NCBI GenBank assembly: GCA_965249815.1
Contig: CBDFMV010000003.1
Location: 3,658,001-3,722,000, forward strand
DNA: 64,000 nt
Source of the DNA: JAJAZB01 sp965249815
GTDB lineage: Bacteria > Bacteroidota > Bacteroidia > Cytophagales > Spirosomataceae
Reading direction: 5' to 3'
In this document: positions 58,859-64,000 of the stretch, piece by piece
How positions within the stretch are numbered: position 1 is the first letter of the stretch
Layout of the letters: each line of letters opens with the position of its first letter
Position numbers and translations under genes: made by a program
The notes under the pieces: generated by a model
Database searches by the model: none
Seen by the model: the letters and a program-made list of their open reading frames with translations, nothing else
Told to the model about the DNA's origin: nothing

Positions 58859-61800
58859 GTTTCAATCCGTCTTCATTTACGGATTCCTGAGAAAGAGGAA
58901 CTTCCCGAACCTGGAAGCCGGCGAACACCTAGTTTCAATCCGTCTTCATTTACGGATTCCTGAGAAAGGTACGTGCAGATTGCCAACGTGCCGGTGCTGA
59001 TGGAGTTTCAATCCGTCTTCATTTACGGATTCCTGAGAAAGGCTGAATCTTGGTTTCGGCCAGGTTCGCCACGTCGTGTTTCAATCCGTCTTCATTTACG
59101 GATTCCTGAGAAAGAATTCTGCCCCGTCCTGCCTTATCTTTCGAGCGAAACGTTTCAATCCGTCTTCATTTACGGATTCCTGAGAAAGCCCACGTTGGCC
59201 ACTGTTGCCACAAGCGGCGATTAGTTTCAATCCGTCTTCATTTACGGATTCCTGAGAAAGGGCACTCTGCATTCTGTTTTGGATGTTGCTCATTTTGTTT
59301 CAATCCGTCTTCATTTACGGATTCCTGAGAAAGTCGGTCACCAGCGTACTGCTGAACATCGTGTTTGCGTTTCAATCCGTCTTCATTTACGGATTCCTGA
59401 GAAAGAGACACTACGCAGGAATCTGCCATTTTGTGAAGAGGGTTTCAATCCGTCTTCATTTACGGATTCCTGAGAAAGTTGTAGCGGCCGGAGATCTGAA
59501 TCACTCCGCGACCGGGTTTCAATCCGTCTTCATTTACGGATTCCTGAGAAAGCCAGGTAAATCGTACCCTGGGGGTCATCGACTACAAGTTTCAATCCGT
59601 CTTCATTTACGGATTCCTGAGAAAGTGATTCGCTTATTTCGGCGGCTATTCAACGAAATAAGTTTCAATCCGTCTTCATTTACGGATTCCTGAGAAAGTG
59701 GCTCTGGGCTGTGCTGATGGCCCGGAAGGACCCCAAGTTTCAATCCGTCTTCATTTACGGATTCCTGAGAAAGAGTGGCTTAGGCATTGTAGCGGCAATC
59801 CAGGAACAGTTTCAATCCGTCTTCATTTACGGATTCCTGAGAAAGTTTCACCGGCACGGGCGTCACGCTCAACGACTGGGGGTTTCAATCCGTCTTCATT
59901 TACGGATTCCTGAGAAAGGAATTTTCGAGGCCCCACCCAACCGGCCAATTTTCGGTTTCAATCCGTCTTCATTTACGGATTCCTGAGAAAGGGCCGCGCC
60001 CCTGGGTTGGGGGTGGAACGGAGCGGGGGTTTCAATCCGTCTTCATTTACGGATTCCTGAGAAAGCGCGCTGCTTTTTGTCGGGGCGCTGGCTGATACGT
60101 TGTTTCAATCCGTCTTCATTTACGGATTCCTGAGAAAGCCCGGCCAGGTAATCGGAGAACTCTTGCATTTTTATGTTTCAATCCGTCTTCATTTACGGAT
60201 TCCTGAGAAAGCACAGGTTGCTCAAGGCGTGGGCGATGTCTTCGATGGTTTCAATCCGTCTTCATTTACGGATTCCTGAGAAAGGCTGGCGAATTGAAGG
60301 ATATTTTCAAGGACTTGCTCGTTTCAATCCGTCTTCATTTACGGATTCCTGAGAAAGCTGAAAGACCTCACGCCGGGCACGGAGTCGTACATGTTTCAAT
60401 CCGTCTTCATTTACGGATTCCTGAGAAAGCACGGCGTGGAGTGTGCTGAAGGGCGACATGTCGATGTTTCAATCCGTCTTCATTTACGGATTCCTGAGAA
60501 AGCGAGGGGCTGCTTGACCACGCCCTCACCTACACGACGTTTCAATCCGTCTTCATTTACGGATTCCTGAGAAAGAGGGCCCCGCCGCTTTTTCCGCAGG
60601 AACGGCCCGCAGTTTCAATCCGTCTTCATTTACGGATTCCTGAGAAAGGGCCTGACCATTTACGACGAGCCGACCATCCGGGCAGTTTCAATCCGTCTTC
60701 ATTTACGGATTCCTGAGAAAGCGAGGGGCTGCTTGACCACGCCCTCACCTACACGACGTTTCAATCCGTCTTCATTTACGGATTCCTGAGAAAGACGATG
60801 GCCCCCACCAGCGTTTGCAGTTTGGTTTTCTCCTGTTTCAATCCGTCTTCATTTACGGATTCCTGAGAAAGTGCGGACGGGCAGGTTTTCGTTGTCGAGC
60901 AACACCTGTTTCAATCCGTCTTCATTTACGGATTCCTGAGAAAGGGTGGCTTCCTCCTGAAGCTCACCGGCGACCTGCTTGTTTCAATCCGTCTTCATTT
61001 ACGGATTCCTGAGAAAGGCCGCGCACCCGGCCAAGCAATGCCGTTTTTCCCTCGTTTCAATCCGTCTTCATTTACGGATTCCTGAGAAAGTATCATAGGT
61101 CAGGGAAGCACGAAAATAAGTTCTATTGTTTCAATCCGTCTTCATTTACGGATTCCTGAGAAAGACGAGATGCGGTTGCAGCGTAAAAAAGAGCGCCTTG
61201 AGTTTCAATCCGTCTTCATTTACGGATTCCTGAGAAAGGACCCGGAAAGCCGGGGCGAAACCTGCCTGCACCTGTTTCAATCCGTCTTCATTTACGGATT
61301 CCTGAGAAAGAGTACAACGCGAAAACCCGGTACGGCCAGTACGTGATGTTTCAATCCGTCTTCATTTACGGATTCCTGAGAAAGACCACCTTGAAGTATT
61401 CGACACGTTTCGTGTCTGGATGTTTCAATCCGTCTTCATTTACGGATTCCTGAGAAAGTCAGGTCAAAGCTGCGAATCGTGCCGCCTGAGTCCTGTTTCA
61501 ATCCGTCTTCATTTACGGATTCCTGAGAAAGGCCGGTCGCAGGCGGTGGTGCAGGTGCGGGATAATCGTTTCAATCCGTCTTCATTTACGGATTCCTGAG
61601 AAAGAAGCCACCGCCAGCCTCTCCGACGAACTGGGCAAACTGTTTCAATCCGTCTTCATTTACGGATTCCTGAGAAAGGCATGTTCATGTAGGGAAACTC
61701 GGGGTGGTACTCGTGTTTCAATCCGTCTTCATTTACGGATTCCTGAGAAAGCCCTCGAAATACTCCCCCAGCCGCGCTTTGGCCTGGGTTTCAATCCGTC

Positions 61801-62483
61801 TTCATTTACGGATTCCTGAGAAAGTCACCTGAAACGAGCGCATCAGATCGCCCGTCATGGTGTTTCAATCCGTCTTCATTTACGGATTCCTGAGAAAGGA
61901 GGGTACGTAGCTGCTCAAGTCCGACCCGCAGATGGTTTCAATCCGTCTTCATTTACGGATTCCTGAGAAAGACGAGTTGGGAAATGCTGACCTTGCCCGT
62001 GGCCAGGTTTCAATCCGTCTTCATTTACGGATTCCTGAGAAAGACGACTTGCGGAAAGAACTGTCACCCAGCGAATATGTTTCAATCCGTCTTCATTTAC
62101 GGATTCCTGAGAAAGTCTGACTCGAACATGTTTGTTAACTGGACCGTTGAATGTTTCAATCCGTCTTCATTTACGGATTCCTGAGAAAGGCCACTTCGGC
62201 TTTTGAAAGGCCTTTCGCTTCAAGGTTTCAATCCGTCTTCATTTACGGATTCCTGAGAAAGCGAGCTGGGCGTCAACAACATCAACAAGGATTTTGACGG
62301 TTTCAATCCGTCTTCATTTACGGATTCCTGAGAAAGTGCCGATGAGCACGTTTGGCGGCTGGTAGATGTAGGGTTTCAATCCGTCTTCATTTACGGATTC
62401 CTGAGAAAGGGCCACGCTCGAAGCCCTGGCCGACGAACGCCAGCGTGTTTCAATCCGTCTTCATTTACGGATTCCTGAGAAAG
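58859..62483 (-). CRISPR. CRISPR array, 50 repeats of 37 bp and 49 spacers
   Basis: Counted by hand: 50 repeats (GTTTCAATCC...CCTGAGAAAG on the plus strand), all apparently identical, separated by 49 spacers of 35-40 bases (average 36.2). In the reverse orientation the repeat ends ATTGAAAC, the usual 8-base crRNA handle of type I-A/B/D and III repeats, and an internal GGATTCC/TACGGATT region allows only weak pairing. So the array is transcribed leftward with its leader beside cas4, and the oldest spacers lie near 58859. Spacer GC is high, like the host. One spacer occurs twice (60503-60538 and 60722-60757). Confidence 0.98.
60503..60757 (-). repeat. Duplicated spacer within the array
   Basis: The 36-base spacer starting CGAGGGGCTGCTTGACCACG is present at 60503-60538 and again at 60722-60757, with two other spacers between the copies. 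This points to recombination or slippage within the array, or a double acquisition of the same protospacer. Confidence 0.95.
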
Positions 62484-62690
62484 TCGTCACGGCACGTAGC
62501 TGCTTGACAATCAAAGGCATTACAGCAATTCTGTTATTGCTATTCTTGGAAAACAGTCGGTCAAAGAACGGGTTGACAGGGCCGTTTTGGTGTCGTTTCC
62601 GAATTCCTAACGCCTTGCCGGTGAGCATGTTGACCGCTATTTTTGGGACATTCTGAATAAATTGCCACCCGGAAACACGCGCCTATAGAA
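62484..62690 (-). promoter_or_regulatory. Probable CRISPR leader
   Basis: 207 bases between the cas4 stop and the newest repeat, on the side expected from the ATTGAAAC orientation. It is richer in A+T than the flanks and contains an inverted repeat GCAAT-N6-ATTGC (62525-62540) about 40 bases from the first repeat, a possible integration-host or promoter site. No ORF. A definite promoter was not identified. Confidence 0.7.
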
Positions 62691-63263
62691 TCACTTCACG
62701 CAGATTTTCCGGTAGGTGCAAGTTACACAGCGGTCTTTGTAGCGCGTCGCTTTGGGATAAAAATTTCGCTCGATGATGTCGTGCACGGCGGCGGTCACCC
62801 GCTTGACTTCCTCGATGTCGGCGGGGGCGATGGGCACCTCCACCACCTTGTTGTGGCTCCGGGTGTACACCAGAAACCCCCGCGTCACCCGTTCGCCAAA
62901 GTTGTCTTGAATGAGCCAGGCGTAACAAAAAAGTTGAGTCTGGTAAGTCTGGTAAATCGTGTCCTTCCATTCGGCAAACTTGTAATCGAGCGGGGCCATC
63001 GTGCCGTCGGCCAGGCGCAGCACTTCGTCCACCCGGCCCCGCAGCACGTCGTTGGTCAGGTATTGGTCAAGGTGTTTTTCGATCACCCCCAGCCGCCGCC
63101 GCAGGTAGTCTTTGTTTTGCTCCAGTTTGTCGTCGTGCAAATGCCGACCGCGCATCACTTTGTAGTCTTTTTGCTCGTACTGCGGCACCCGAAGCACATA
63201 CTCGAAATACGTGAACCGGGGGCAAAACAGGTACTCGATCAGGTGCGATGGCGTGAGGGTCAT
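62691..63263 (-). CDS. cas4: CRISPR-associated Cas4 nuclease
   Basis: 190 residues. The RecB-like core includes RGRHLHDDKLEQ, GRVDEVLRL (Asp79) and PLDYKFAEWK (Asp93, Lys95). The [4Fe-4S] cysteines are Cys14 in YLFCPR and Cys179, Cys182 and Cys188 in DRCVTCTYRKIC. Cas4 trims prespacer ends and selects those with a PAM before Cas1-Cas2 integration. It lies after cas2 (48 bp), last in the cas operon and next to the leader, rather than before cas1 as is usual. Confidence 0.95.
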   Translation of the reverse strand: MTLTPSHLIEYLFCPRFTYFEYVLRVPQYEQKDYKVMRGRHLHDDKLEQNKDYLRRRLGVIEKHLDQYLTNDVLRGRVDEVLRLADGTMAPLDYKFAEWKDTIYQTYQTQLFCYAWLIQDNFGERVTRGFLVYTRSHNKVVEVPIAPADIEEVKRVTAAVHDIIERNFYPKATRYKDRCVTCTYRKICVK

Positions 63264-63311
63264 GTTGATTTACGAATTGCGATTTACGACTTCAATCCTG
63301 CATGGTGTCTT

Positions 63312-63602
63312 TCAGAAAAACAGGGCGCGGACTTCGTCGGTGACCAGTTCTTTGTCGAAAGCCTGCCCCAGCAGCACCGTTTGCTGCAACTCGCTTTTGT
63401 TCATCGGAAACAGGTAAACTTTATCGGTCCCGACGTTGATGAGGCTTTCCAGTTCGAGTTGAAGGGTGTCTTTCTGGTTGGCCGTGAGCGTGCCCAGAAA
63501 GCATGAAAACTGCACCCGGTACAACCCCGCCTGCTTGCAGGCTTTGGCCGCTTTGGTACGGGCGCGGTCTTTTTCGATGTCGTACAAAACCCAGACAATC
63601 AT
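63312..63602 (-). CDS. cas2: CRISPR-associated endoribonuclease-fold protein Cas2
   Basis: 96 residues, ferredoxin fold: MIVWVLYDIEKDRARTK with the conserved Asp8, YRVQFSCFLGTL and KVYLFPMNKSEL. Cas2 dimers bridge two Cas1 dimers to integrate spacers. Cas2 here has the standard length. The cas1 stop lies 142 bases upstream, with a simple-sequence repeat filling most of the gap, so tight cas1-cas2 coupling is unlikely. Confidence 0.95.
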   Translation of the reverse strand: MIVWVLYDIEKDRARTKAAKACKQAGLYRVQFSCFLGTLTANQKDTLQLELESLINVGTDKVYLFPMNKSELQQTVLLGQAFDKELVTDEVRALFF

Positions 63603-63613
63603 GGGATTGAGGA

Positions 63614-63744
63614 ATGAGAGAGTGAGTGAGTGAGTGAATGAGTGAGTGAGTGAATGAGTGAGTGAGTGAATGAGTGAGTGAGTGAATGAGTGAGTGAGTG
63701 AATGAGAGAATGTATAGAAAGGCGTTTTCTATTCATTCATTCAC
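63614..63744. repeat. Simple-sequence repeat (TGAG/TGAA units) between cas2 and cas1
   Basis: From 63614 to about 63707 a 16-base unit, GAGTGAGTGAGTGAAT, occurs about five to six times. A second run of opposite polarity (ATTCATTCATTCACTCATTCG) starts at 63732 and continues into the cas1 3' end, so the two could pair into a hairpin. The tract is prone to slippage. No gene in it. Confidence 0.85.
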
Positions 63745-64000
63745 TCATTCGCTCATTCGCTCATTAATTTTCCCGATGAGGGTATTGGCGAATTGATGGG
63801 CGTCCGACTGCAACGCCACGCTACGGAGCACGTTGCGCCCCCGGTGGCGAATGCTCTCGCCGTCGAGGGTTTTGCCGAAGGCTTCCACGAGTAATGCCTT
63901 GCCGTCGGCGTTGAGCGTGAGGCCGTTGGTGAGTGGCGAGGTGTGCGCCTTGTTCACTTTTTTGGCCGAAAACAACCGGAACACCGTTTCGTCGGCCCAA
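63745..64000 (-). CDS. cas1: CRISPR-associated integrase Cas1, C-terminal fragment (runs off right edge)
   Basis: The frame is open at the window edge; 84 C-terminal residues are seen, from ADETVFRLFSAKKVN to INERMSE. DETVFRLF and the GLTLNADGKALLVEAFGKTL stretch, followed by HRGRNVLRSVALQSDAHQF, match the Cas1 C-terminal part in I-B/III-like systems. Catalytic residues lie mostly outside the window. The final residues NERMSE are encoded by the TCAT/TCGC simple repeat, so the tail length may vary between strains. Confidence 0.88.
   Translation of the reverse strand, partial: WADETVFRLFSAKKVNKAHTSPLTNGLTLNADGKALLVEAFGKTLDGESIRHRGRNVLRSVALQSDAHQFANTLIGKINERMSE

Noticed and set aside
59096..62184. 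Open frames across the array with repeating peptides such as VSIRLHLRIPEK, FQSVFIYGFLRK or LSQESVNEDGLK
   Set aside because: They are translations of the 37-bp CRISPR repeat in different frames, not proteins.
58859..62483. Self-targeting spacers against genes in this window
   Set aside because: Reading the spacers against the visible genes gave no match; a genome-wide search would be needed for a firm statement.

Overview
The window is a high-GC (by eye about 58-60%) chromosomal segment of a Bacteroidota bacterium, most likely order Cytophagales (Spirosoma-like relatives). The basis is two TonB-dependent or OMP_b-brl type outer-membrane receptors, PorT-like barrels, several promoter elements of the Bacteroidota TAnnTTTG type, almost no Shine-Dalgarno sequences, a fused isobutyryl-CoA mutase, a split transketolase, and dispersed palindromic 'word' repeats between genes. 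No rRNA, phage structural gene or transposase gene is visible.

Layout. 1-2740: minus-strand copper/heme-type cluster (small HCDGKC membrane protein, MbnP-like lipoprotein, MbnH-like di-heme peroxidase, CDICGC barrel protein running off the left edge). 2785-15999: transport and metabolism (APC permease, agmatine-deiminase-like lipoprotein, TMEM175 channel, esterase, Uma2 nuclease-fold protein, EamA exporter, fused 5-oxoprolinase, Mn catalase, PPK2). 16636-19666: SulP anion transporter plus porin. 19787-25276: MFS, nucleotidase, HAD phosphatase, DeoR regulator, GH13 enzyme. 25360-44564: housekeeping genes (YqgE, IcmF, an ECF sigma operon, split transketolase, Bcp, M23, FAH, M48, SucC, LolD-like ATPase, M14, MATE). 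44672-44803: tRNA-Arg(CCT) followed by a broken copy of its own 3' half. 44907-51740: a candidate phosphate-scavenging operon (beta-propeller, TonB receptor, beta-helix lipoprotein, purple-acid-type phosphatase) under a PhoB-like direct repeat. 51861-57731: response regulator, histidine kinase and outer-membrane barrel operon, then a PQQ-type sugar dehydrogenase. 57809-64000: tRNA-Thr(CGT), an orphan CRISPR repeat, a 111-bp MITE-like element, a BrnT-type toxin with a small antitoxin candidate, a 50-repeat CRISPR array, and cas4, cas2 and the 3' end of cas1.

The most unusual part is the right end. The repeat orientation (minus-strand transcript ending ATTGAAAC) puts the leader beside cas4 and the old end of the array beside the toxin-antitoxin pair. 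One further repeat with a single mismatch lies beyond that pair, so the toxin-antitoxin locus and MITE appear to sit inside, or to have invaded, the old end of the array. Effector (interference) genes lie outside the window, so the CRISPR subtype cannot be fixed here.

A second theme is repeat biology. Extended palindromes abut the 3' ends of several minus-strand genes, and one 33-bp palindrome family also occurs in frame inside icmF with compensatory changes in both arms. Similar word repeats lie inside the 5-oxoprolinase gene. All functions are inferred from sequence by recognition of families; no database search was run.
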